Below, piece after piece: positions 1-6,704 of a stretch of DNA of 64,000 nt (position 1 is the stretch's first letter; every line of letters starts with the position of its first letter). The notes beneath the pieces were generated by a model, which saw only the letters and a program-made list of their open reading frames with translations, searched no databases and was not told where the DNA came from. The DNA is from Microbacterium hominis NBRC 15708 (GTDB lineage Bacteria > Actinomycetota > Actinomycetes > Actinomycetales > Microbacteriaceae), in assembly GCF_001592125.1 (NCBI RefSeq), contig NZ_BCWI01000002.1:124001-188000 (forward strand), in the 5' to 3' direction. The translations under genes and the position numbers were made by a program.

Positions 1-264
1 CGTGATGGGCTCGTCGGCGCCGGAGGTCGTGATCGTGAACGGGCCGCGATAGGTGGCCGCGGCGAGCGCGAGCACGTCGCCGGGTCGCGCGTCGTCGAGT
101 GCCCGCTGGAGGGCGTCCGCCGAGGGATCGACGGCCCGCGCCTGCGGTCCGCAGGCACCGATCGCCGCGCCGGCCGCGGAGCCGGGAGCGTCCGGAGCGC
201 ATCCCGCGAGCGCGGCGGCGAGGACACCGAGCGCGGCGACAGCCGCGGCGGCTCGTGTTCGCAT
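1..264 (-). CDS. Lipoprotein with N-terminal part of a beta-helix domain (partial)
   Basis: The first 88 codons are present; the rest lies beyond the left edge. The N-terminus has an arginine-containing n-region, an Ala/Leu-rich core and a lipobox ending LAGC, so it should be lipid-anchored after export. After the signal comes a segment of the type DALQRALDDARPGDVL followed by an LAAATYRG strand, the usual opening of right-handed beta-helix (pectate-lyase or chondroitinase-B-like) proteins. The substrate cannot be read from this fragment. Start taken at the ATG at 264; an in-frame GTG lies at 270. A strong hairpin (302-341) separates it from the amidase gene, so it is probably its own transcript. 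Confidence 0.6.
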   Translation of the reverse strand, partial: MRTRAAAAVAALGVLAAALAGCAPDAPGSAAGAAIGACGPQARAVDPSADALQRALDDARPGDVLALAAATYRGPFTITTSGADEPIT

Positions 265-301
265 GCGCACGAGTATGACATCCCGGGCGCGCGGGTCCGC
301 G

Positions 302-341
302 CCCGGGGGTTCCGACCGGCGCGCCCGCCGGAACCCCCGGG
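302..341 (-). terminator. Hairpin terminator after the cohesin/amidase operon
   Basis: Perfect 13-bp inverted repeat (302-314 with 329-341, 14-nt loop) starting 8 nt beyond the TAA stop of the amidase. There is no clear U-tract, as is common for high-GC actinobacterial terminators. Confidence 0.6.
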
Positions 342-348
342 ACACGTC

Positions 349-2172
349 TTAGCCGAGTGCCGGGTAGAGGGTGGGCGTCGTGCGGAAGTGCGTCGCCTGC
401 TCGTAGTCGTAGGCGAGACCGAGGAGGCTGCCCTCCGAGAAGTCGCGCCCGAGGAACTCGAGGTTGACGCCGGCGCTCGATCCGCCCTCGCCTGCTCCCG
501 CGCTTCCCATCGGCAGCGTCACCGCCGGCATCCCCGTGTTGGGGCTCAGCCGCATGTTCGTGCCGATCGTGCCGTAGGCATTGGTGCTCGGGTAGATGAG
601 CGCATCGAGGTCGTTGTCGTCCATCATCTGCGTGACGAGCACCTTGCCGGCGGCGAGCTGGGTGGTGTGGCTGCCGGTCGGCCCGGCCCACGCCTGATAG
701 ACGCTGTCCGTGACGCTGTTGCGCTGCACGTAGGTGCTCCGCCGCGAGGTCACGAAGTTCCCGCCGGCCAGGATGTCGTCCAGGGTGCGCTGGGCGACGT
801 CGGGGGCCAGGTGAGTGGCGACGTAGGCAGTGAGGTCGTGCTTGAACTCGTTGGTCGAGCCCGAGCTCTCGCCCAGCACCCCGGCGAACGCGCCGGGAGG
901 CGTGATCTCCACGACCGTCGCGCCCTGCGCGGTCAGCTCGGCCTTCGCCTTCTCGAACAGGGCGACGGTGGTCGCGTTCGAGCCGATCATCGAGGAGACG
1001 TAGCCGATGCGCGCTCCCTCCAGCGCGGTCGTCGACAGCCCCGCGGTGTAGGACGAGGGGACCTTGCCCTCCTGACGGGCAGTGACCGGATCGGCGGCAT
1101 CCACGCCCACGACGGCGTCCAGGGCGACCGCTGCGTCGACGACCGACCGTGCGATCGGGCCACCGGTGTCCTGGGTGAGGGCCAGCGGGATGATGCCGTC
1201 ACGACTGGCGAGGCCGACCGTGGGGCGCACACCGACGAGCTGGTTGTACGACGAGGGCACGCGGATGGAGCCGCCCGTGTCGGTTCCGAAGCCGATGCCG
1301 GCGAGGTTCGCCGCGATCGCCGCGCCGGTGCCTCCGGAGGAGCCGCCCGCGGTCTTCGTCGTATCGTACGGCGACGCGACGAGCAGGGTCGACCCGGGGG
1401 CCTGGAACGAGGAGAACTCGGACGCGAAGCCGTACGCGAACTCGTCGAGCGAGGCTTTGGCCAGCACAACGGCACCCGCCGCGCGCAGTCCGGCGACCAT
1501 CGCCGCATCCGTCGAGGTCTGGTTGTCGTTCCAGCAGCCGCAGCCGCCCGTGGTGACCATGTCGACGGTGTCGTAGTTGTCCTTGAGGGCGATCGGGACC
1601 CCGAGCAGCATGCTGGTCATTCCGTGCTCCGCGCGCTCGGCGTCGGCCTTGGCCGCCGCGTCCAGCGCCACGGAGCTCACCGTGATGATCGAGTTGAGCG
1701 GCCGCGTCGCCCCCGCCACGACCGTGCGATCGTAGGCGCTGATGCGGTCGAGGTATGCCTGCGTCAGCGCGACCGATGTCGTCACGCCGGCGTTCATGGC
1801 CGCCTGCATGTCGATCACCGAGGCCTCGACGAGCTCGAACGGGCCGTCGTCGTAGATCATGCGGTGCGAGAGGGCCGCCAGGTCCTTCACCGTGAGGCGG
1901 CCGTCGGCATCCAGATCGATGCGTCCGACGGTGGCCCACGCGGCATCCGCCGTCGTCGCACCCAGCGCTGCGGCCGCGACCTCGAGGTCGGCCGCGGTCA
2001 CCTGCGCATCGCCGGTGAGATCGAGCTCGGTGTAGTACGGCGCGAGCATCGGCGCGACGGCGGGCGGCGCCTCCGCCGCGGAGGCGGGCGCAGCGACGGT
2101 GAGGGCGGATGCGGCCGCGACGACGGTGGCGGCCGCGACGATCCGGCGGGAGCGAGGGGTGAGCGCGGTCAT
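349..2172 (-). CDS. Secreted amidase-signature hydrolase with N-terminal dockerin module
   Basis: A 607-aa exported enzyme. Residues 1-33 form an Ala-rich signal peptide. Residues about 50-106 hold two EF-hand-like calcium loops, DLTGDAQVTAAD (51-62) and DLDADGRLTVKD (86-97), spaced as in type I dockerins. The rest is an amidase-signature (AS) domain: Lys197 in GVPIALKDN, cis-Ser278 in GGSSGGTGAAIA, and nucleophile Ser302 in TDTGGSIRVP form the Ser-cisSer-Lys triad, so C-N bond hydrolysis is expected (family knowledge); the substrate is unknown. The ATG overlaps the stop of the upstream cohesin gene by 4 nt (ATGA), so the two are translationally coupled. I infer that the dockerin docks the enzyme on the neighbour's cohesin at the cell surface. 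Confidence 0.88.
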   Translation of the reverse strand: MTALTPRSRRIVAAATVVAAASALTVAAPASAAEAPPAVAPMLAPYYTELDLTGDAQVTAADLEVAAAALGATTADAAWATVGRIDLDADGRLTVKDLAALSHRMIYDDGPFELVEASVIDMQAAMNAGVTTSVALTQAYLDRISAYDRTVVAGATRPLNSIITVSSVALDAAAKADAERAEHGMTSMLLGVPIALKDNYDTVDMVTTGGCGCWNDNQTSTDAAMVAGLRAAGAVVLAKASLDEFAYGFASEFSSFQAPGSTLLVASPYDTTKTAGGSSGGTGAAIAANLAGIGFGTDTGGSIRVPSSYNQLVGVRPTVGLASRDGIIPLALTQDTGGPIARSVVDAAVALDAVVGVDAADPVTARQEGKVPSSYTAGLSTTALEGARIGYVSSMIGSNATTVALFEKAKAELTAQGATVVEITPPGAFAGVLGESSGSTNEFKHDLTAYVATHLAPDVAQRTLDDILAGGNFVTSRRSTYVQRNSVTDSVYQAWAGPTGSHTTQLAAGKVLVTQMMDDNDLDALIYPSTNAYGTIGTNMRLSPNTGMPAVTLPMGSAGAGEGGSSAGVNLEFLGRDFSEGSLLGLAYDYEQATHFRTTPTLYPALG

Positions 2173-2915
2173 CGCAGGGACTCCTTCGTGGTGGTGGCGC
2201 GACGGACGATGAGGACGATGCCGAGCGCGATGACGGCCGCGGCGAGCGCACCGCCGACGAGGAACGGCGCGGCGTCGGCACCGGTGGAGGCGAGCGGGTC
2301 GCTCGACGTGTCGCCGCTGTCCGCGACGACCGGGGTGGCCGAGGGCGAAACGGAGGTCTCCGGGTCGGGGGTGCCGGGCTCGACGACGGGCGCGGCGTCG
2401 AGGGCGATCACCGCGGCCGCGGGAGGCGTGACCGCGGTGGAGGCACCGTCGCTCGCGACGAAAGTGATGGCCGTGGGGGTGAGCGCGGTGGTCTGGCCCC
2501 CGGCGAGCACCGTGAAGGCGAGCGTGACGAGGCTCTGCGGACCGGTGAGGCCGGGCGAGGAGCCGAGGCGGGTGTGGGTGATCGTCACCTGACCGCTCGT
2601 CGGGGTGGCCGCGTCGTAGCCGCCCGCCGGGAACACGGCGGAGCCGTCGTCGTACGCGAGCAGCGCGGGATCGAACTGCAGGGTCAGCTCGTAGGCGTAG
2701 AGGTCGCTCACGGCGTCGGCCGCGATCGTGACGCTGATCACGTCGCCGGCGGTGGCCGTCGTCGGCGATGCGAGTGTGACCGCGGGGTCCGATGCGGCGG
2801 TGGCGGTCGGGGCGAAGAGCCCGGCCGCGGCGGTGAGCGAGAGCGTCACCGCCGTGAGGAGAGCGGCACGAGCGCGGGCGCGCCGTGCGGTTTCTCTGTG
2901 CTGTGGTGCGGGCAT
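2169..2915 (-). CDS. Wall-anchored cohesin-domain protein with LAXTG sorting signal
   Basis: A 248-aa surface protein. Signal peptide about 1-41; residues about 44-175 read as a cohesin fold: an ATAGDVISVTIAA opening strand, then DLYAYELTLQFDPALLAYDD, a GQVTITHTRLG strand and a SLVTLAFTVLAGG strand. A Pro/Thr/Ser linker (178-206) follows, then PLASTGA (LASTG at 208-212), a hydrophobic segment (217-237) and VRRA. LAXTG is the motif of actinobacterial class E sortases, so covalent wall anchoring is likely. The ATG at 2915 has GAAAGGACG upstream; longer in-frame extensions lack a signal peptide. It is the first gene of the operon and is coupled to the dockerin amidase. The cohesin call rests on strand pattern and context, not a database search. 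Confidence 0.78.
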   Translation of the reverse strand: MPAPQHRETARRARARAALLTAVTLSLTAAAGLFAPTATAASDPAVTLASPTTATAGDVISVTIAADAVSDLYAYELTLQFDPALLAYDDGSAVFPAGGYDAATPTSGQVTITHTRLGSSPGLTGPQSLVTLAFTVLAGGQTTALTPTAITFVASDGASTAVTPPAAAVIALDAAPVVEPGTPDPETSVSPSATPVVADSGDTSSDPLASTGADAAPFLVGGALAAAVIALGIVLIVRRATTTKESLR

Positions 2916-3073
2916 GCGAGGAGACGTCCTTTCGGGAGGGCGAGAGGACGGCCGACGCGCCAGTGCTGCGAGTCGCATCGGCGCGTCCGGGGGGGGTCCT
3001 CGCACCCTCCCAAAACCGGATGTCGTTCGGGTTTCATCAGATGACGATCGCGTTTCCGCACGACCGGCGGGGT

Positions 3074-3131
3074 TCTCCGACGCTAAGGAAGAGGAGGTCT
3101 CCGACGTCTCGGGAGACGGGGTTCTCAGACG
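3074..3131. repeat. Three direct repeats at 24-25 nt spacing upstream of the cohesin gene
   Basis: TCTCCGACG at 3074-3082, TCTCCGACG at 3098-3106 and TCTCAGACG at 3123-3131. The outer two are preceded by GGGGT. The middle copy also lies in an inverted repeat, GTCTCC (3097-3102) with GGAGAC (3112-3117). They lie 159-216 nt upstream of the cohesin start and may be operator sites. The rest of the 382-bp gap (2916-3297) holds two hairpins and no supportable gene. Confidence 0.4.
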
Positions 3132-3172
3132 CTCGGGAGGCGGCGCGTGCGCCGCAGGCGAGCGGAGTGGAT

Positions 3173-3216
3173 ACGGTCGCCCCGCCGCAGCCCCCCGGCA
3201 GGGGCAGGGCGACCGT
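3173..3216 (-). terminator. Hairpin terminator after the 3298-3993 regulator gene
   Basis: 10-bp perfect arms (3173-3182 with 3207-3216) enclosing a further GC-rich fold. It lies about 80 nt beyond the regulator's stop and ahead of the cohesin promoter region, so it would insulate the two units. Confidence 0.5.
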
Positions 3217-3224
3217 CTTCCCGG

Positions 3225-3246
3225 GCGATGTGTGGGGTCACATCGC
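3225..3246. promoter_or_regulatory. 8-bp inverted repeat downstream of the regulator gene
   Basis: GCGATGTG at 3225-3232 and CACATCGC at 3239-3246 around a 6-nt centre. It could be a second terminator stem for the gene ending at 3298, or a binding site for the cohesin operon promoter. The sequence does not decide between these. Confidence 0.3.
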
Positions 3247-3297
3247 TGGTGGGGATGGGGCATGCTCATCATCGACGATGCGGGACCCGTTGTGGGG

Positions 3298-3993
3298 CTA
3301 GATGAGAGGAATCTCACCTGCACCGGGCAACGGCGTCACTCCCGCGTGCGCGAGATACCGGCGCGCGGCCTCGACGCGGGCGTTGCGCTCGGGGTCGGAC
3401 CCGACGCCGAGCAGGGCGTAGGACGTCCGCAGGTGCGCTTCGACCGAACGCGGCGAGATCGCGAGCCGCCGCGCGATGGCGGCGTTGCTCAGCCCGTCGG
3501 CGACGAGAGCGAGGACCTCGCGCTGGCGCGGGCTGAGGCGGCTCAGCGGGTTGTTGCGACGCGTCGCGCGCTCGGCGCGGATGGCGGGGTCGAGCACGCT
3601 GCGCCCCTCCGCCACGGAGCGGATGGCGTAGACGAGCGCGGATGCCGTCAGCGACAGGTTCTTGGACAGCACGCCCCATCCGGCGGTCTCCGAGCAGTGC
3701 ACCTCCCGCAGCTGGTCGTGCACGTCCGGCGCCGACAGCACGATGATGCCGAGCCGCGGTGAGCGCGCGCGCAGCGCGTGCCCGAGCGAGATCCCGTCGC
3801 CGTCGGGCAGGCGCGGCCCGAGCAGAGCGACATCGATCGCACGGTCGGTCGCGGCGAGCGCGTCATCCATCGAGGCGCAGGCGCGCACCGTGCGCATGTC
3901 GTGCTGCTGGTCGACGAGACCCGCGAGAAGATCGCGGAACAGGGGCTGACCCTCGACCACGAGCACCCGCAGCGGTCGCCGACCCTCCGTCAC
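3298..3993 (-). CDS. LuxR/NarL-type regulator with degenerate receiver domain
   Basis: 231 aa: receiver-like domain about 8-130 and LuxR helix-turn-helix about 160-225 (LSPRQREVLALVADGLSNAAIARRLAISPRSVEAHL). The phosphoacceptor position holds Gly59 (DVALLGPRLPDGDG), where the paralog at 5707-6384 has Asp59, and the acidic pocket reads VVEG instead of VVED. The switch-region lysine (GVLSKN) is kept. It therefore probably works without Asp phosphorylation (inference). The GTG at 3993 overlaps the stop of the 85-aa gene upstream (GTGA), which supports this start and coupling. DNA targets are unknown; the adjacent cohesin operon is a candidate. Confidence 0.82.
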   Translation of the reverse strand: MTEGRRPLRVLVVEGQPLFRDLLAGLVDQQHDMRTVRACASMDDALAATDRAIDVALLGPRLPDGDGISLGHALRARSPRLGIIVLSAPDVHDQLREVHCSETAGWGVLSKNLSLTASALVYAIRSVAEGRSVLDPAIRAERATRRNNPLSRLSPRQREVLALVADGLSNAAIARRLAISPRSVEAHLRTSYALLGVGSDPERNARVEAARRYLAHAGVTPLPGAGEIPLI

Positions 3994-4247
3994 GCGGGTG
4001 GGGAGGCGTCGTCGCCACGATGCGTCGTGGTGGCGAGGTAGCGGGCGACCGAGATGTCCCGCCCGACCAGGCCGGCCGAGCGACCGGTGACCCGACTCCA
4101 CAGGCTCGGCACGACCCGAACCATCGTGATCCCCTCCAGGCGCAGCTGACGCGCGGTGGGAGGGTCGAGGTAGCGGCGGGCCGGCGCCGTCTGCCAGTGC
4201 GCGTCGACGTAGATCTCGACGATACGGGCGCCGCCTGCTCGGCTCAT
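3990..4247 (-). CDS. Hypothetical 85-aa protein
   Basis: A small soluble protein with no signal peptide or membrane segment, and not a family I recognise. It has a basic, tryptophan-containing middle (AHWQTAPARRYLDPPTARQL, then SLWSRVTGRSAG). The ATG at 4247 is preceded by AAAGAGGA at good spacing. Its stop overlaps the GTG of the degenerate LuxR regulator by 4 nt, so the two are made together and may act in one pathway. Confidence 0.6.
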   Translation of the reverse strand: MSRAGGARIVEIYVDAHWQTAPARRYLDPPTARQLRLEGITMVRVVPSLWSRVTGRSAGLVGRDISVARYLATTTHRGDDASPPA

Positions 4248-4427
4248 CGTTGGTCCTCTTTCCCCAAGGCACGACCCGCCACGGGCACACGCGCGCACCC
4301 CGATCGAGCGGGTTGCGCGGCGTCGCGAGTGCTCCGTTCGCAAGGACGGAGGGGTCACGCGGGGCCCCATGACCTCGCGCAGGATCATTGTGGCGCAGGC
4401 CGAAACAGGCATCCGACCGAACGCCGC

Positions 4428-4454
4428 GATTTCACGAGAGTTTTACGTGAAATC
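4428..4454. promoter_or_regulatory. 9-bp perfect inverted repeat, likely operator
   Basis: GATTTCACG (4428-4436) and CGTGAAATC (4446-4454) with a 9-nt AT-rich centre, in the gap between the kinase gene ending at 4574 and the 85-aa gene starting at 4247. It is conspicuously AT-rich for this genome. It could bind a LuxR-type dimer; a terminator role for the kinase transcript is less likely because the stem is weak. Confidence 0.45.
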
Positions 4455-4573
4455 ACCTAGCGCTCCGGGCGGGCGCGGCGGCCGCGTCGATCCGTGAGCG
4501 CTCCCACGGACCGTCGGCGGCGGCATCCCGCGGCGCGCCCGGACGCGTGGTCGCGTCGACCACGGCGCGACCG

Positions 4574-5710
4574 TCAGCGCGGCGGGTCTTCCAACGGGAG
4601 CCGGAGCGTCAGCCGCGCACCCGGCGACGGGCGCGCGCCGGCTCCCGCGACCAGGGTCAGCTCGCCGCCGAGCACCTCCGCCCGGCGGCGCAACCGCGCG
4701 AGCCCGGACCACGGCGCATCGGGACGGGGCGGAGCGCCGTTGTTGCGGACGGCGACCCGGAGGTGATCGGCATCGGCCCGCGCGTCGATCGTGATCTCGT
4801 CGGCGCCGCCGTGACGCAGCGCGTTGGAGAGGGCGTCCTCGATGACGCGGATGACGAGCACCCTCGCCTCGTGCGACAGCCGGTGCTCGACCGTCGCGAG
4901 CACATCGGCGGCGGGCGCCCGCACGGCCACCGAGGGCGGCAGGCGCACGACGAGGGCGCGCACGGCGGGCGCCAGTCCGCGCTCGAGGTCGACCGGGTAG
5001 AGCCGAGCGCTGAGCGCCCGCAGCTCTTTCTCCCGCAGGCGTTCGAGCTGCCCAGCGATGGCGGTGAGCTCGGCCGCACCGTCCTCGTCGCGCGGCCGCA
5101 CACCCGCGGCGAGGTGGCGCAGCCTCGTCTCGATCACGACGAACGTGCCCTGCACGCTGCCGTGAATGGTCTCGGCCAGTTCGTACCGGAGACGCAGCTC
5201 CTCCTCCTGCAGCTCGGCGACGAGCCCCGCCGCCCGGGCCTGCGCGACGGATTGCCCGCGCTCGGCATGGCGGATGCGGCGGGCCACGTCGACCTGCACG
5301 AGACCCAATCCGATCGCGCAAGCTGCGGCGAGGGTCGCGCTCGCGAACTCGCCCGCCCCGACCGAGGTGCCCGCGTCGTCGGCGGCGAGCAGGGAGATGA
5401 CGACGCGGACCCCCGCCAGGGTGAGGGCGGCGCCGAGGGCCAGCACGAGGACGAGTCCGCAGCGCGCGAGGAGCCCATAGCGCTCGGGGCGCAGCACGTG
5501 GACGGCGGCCAGCATGGCGATCGGCGCGACGACGGCCGCCGTGGCCGGCGCGGCGACCCCGACGTCGCTGCCCCAGGTGCGCAGCAGCACCGACTGCAGG
5601 CTGGTGTACAGCGTGATGGCGACGGTGGCTGCGGCGGTCGCGACCAGCGCGATGCGATGGTCCGTCGCGGCATCCGACGAGGGATGGCGCGACTGCGACG
5701 CGCCGCTCAT
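4574..5710 (-). CDS. NarL/DesK-family sensor histidine kinase
   Basis: 378 aa. Hydrophobic segments between residues 20 and 140 form an N-terminal membrane sensor of about five helices. A dimerisation helix follows with His183 in ELAETIHGSVQG, then a HATPase domain with an N-box (VIEDALSNALRHGG) and a glycine-rich lid (WSGLARLRRRAEVLGG). This layout is the HisKA_3/HisKA_7 type that phosphorylates NarL/LuxR-type regulators. The start ATG overlaps the stop of the response regulator gene 5707-6384 (ATGA), so that protein is its likely partner. The signal is unknown. Confidence 0.85.
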   Translation of the reverse strand: MSGASQSRHPSSDAATDHRIALVATAAATVAITLYTSLQSVLLRTWGSDVGVAAPATAAVVAPIAMLAAVHVLRPERYGLLARCGLVLVLALGAALTLAGVRVVISLLAADDAGTSVGAGEFASATLAAACAIGLGLVQVDVARRIRHAERGQSVAQARAAGLVAELQEEELRLRYELAETIHGSVQGTFVVIETRLRHLAAGVRPRDEDGAAELTAIAGQLERLREKELRALSARLYPVDLERGLAPAVRALVVRLPPSVAVRAPAADVLATVEHRLSHEARVLVIRVIEDALSNALRHGGADEITIDARADADHLRVAVRNNGAPPRPDAPWSGLARLRRRAEVLGGELTLVAGAGARPSPGARLTLRLPLEDPPR

Positions 5711-6384
5711 CCTCCGGCTGTCCAGGGCGACGCGGTGTGCTCCAGATAGCTGCGCACCGCCTCGACGCGCGGGTTGCGCTCGCGGCTGGCGGGAAGTCCG
5801 AGCACCGCGTACGCGACGTTGAGGTGCGCGTCGACCGACCGCGGTGAGATGCCGAGACGGTCGGCGATCGCGGCGTTGGTGAGCCCCTCGGCCACCAGGG
5901 CGACCACCTCGTACTGCCGGGCGCTGAGGCGCGACAGCGGGCTGTTCCGCCGCACCTCGCGCTGCGCGCGGATCGCGGGGTCGAGCACCGCGCGCCCGGC
6001 CGCGACCGCGCGGATGGCGTACACGAGCGCGGATGCCGAGAGCGAGGAGTTCTTCGAGAGGAAGCCCCAGCCCGCCGCTTCGGCGCCCGGCACCTCCAGG
6101 AGGGTGCTGATCGAGTCGGAGGCCGAGAGGATCAGCACCCCGAGACCGGGACGACGGCGGCGGAGCTCGCGGCCGAGGCTGATCCCGTCGCCGTCCGGCA
6201 GTCGGAGGTCGAGGAGGGCGACGTCGAGGCTGCGGACGTCGACGACGCGGGTGCCTTCGGCGCTGCGCGCGACCGCCGCCACGCGCAGACCCTTCTGCTC
6301 GCCCAGGAGCACCGCGAGCATCTCGCGGAACAGCGGCTGGTCCTCGACGACCATCACGTCGAGGGTCGGCAGGCGCCCGTTCAC
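5707..6384 (-). CDS. LuxR/NarL-type response regulator, intact receiver
   Basis: 225 aa from the GTG at 6384. The receiver domain has Glu14-Asp15 (VVEDQPLF), phosphoacceptor Asp59 (DVALLDLRLPDGDG) and a GFLSKN lysine; the LuxR helix-turn-helix is at about 160-215 (LSARQYEVVALVAEGLTNAAIADRLGISPRSVDAHL). It is closely similar along its length to the regulator at 3298-3993, so the two are duplicates. The kinase gene follows with a 4-nt overlap. The frame stays open upstream to 6609, so longer forms (for example an ATG at 6528) cannot be excluded, but the receiver begins next to the chosen start. Confidence 0.82.
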   Translation of the reverse strand: MNGRLPTLDVMVVEDQPLFREMLAVLLGEQKGLRVAAVARSAEGTRVVDVRSLDVALLDLRLPDGDGISLGRELRRRRPGLGVLILSASDSISTLLEVPGAEAAGWGFLSKNSSLSASALVYAIRAVAAGRAVLDPAIRAQREVRRNSPLSRLSARQYEVVALVAEGLTNAAIADRLGISPRSVDAHLNVAYAVLGLPASRERNPRVEAVRSYLEHTASPWTAGG

Positions 6385-6677
6385 GGCCGCGGCACGGAGG
6401 CGGGACGCGGAACCAGAGTGGAGGTGCCCGAGGTGCGCGGATGCCGCGGGCACGAGAGTCGGGGGCGCGCTTGTCGCATGTGAGGTCTCCTGTCGACGTC
6501 TCCCCCGCCGCGCACCATTGTCACGCATCCGCTTCGACGCGCCGGTCGAAAAGTCGGCAGAACACGGCGTCCTCGGGCGGAGAAGCGCAGATTCGCTCGG
6601 TGATTCCACCTAGGGGCGGGCGGCGCAGAGCGAGGTCCGCGCCGACGCTCTGCTAGAACCGGGGAGGGAGGAAGTCC

Positions 6678-6704
6678 GTGGCGAGCACGGGATGGGACCC
6701 ATGA
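6678..6704 (+). other. Possible 8-codon leader ORF
   Basis: The strong purine tract GGGGAGGGAGGAAG (6661-6674) is spaced for the GTG at 6678, not for the kinase ATGs at 6692 or 6701. The ORF reads VASTGWDP and its TGA (6702-6704) overlaps the ATG at 6701, which would allow coupled re-initiation. This may be chance. Confidence 0.25.

Noticed and set aside
388..2592. Long plus-strand open frame of 734 codons opposite the amidase and cohesin genes
   Set aside because: Arg/Gly/Asp/His-rich shadow translation of high-GC coding DNA; no signal peptide, domain or start signal, and the opposite strand has clear catalytic motifs.
349..2915. Cellulosome
   Set aside because: There is a single cohesin and the cargo is an amidase; no cellulases, carbohydrate-binding modules or multiple cohesins lie nearby.
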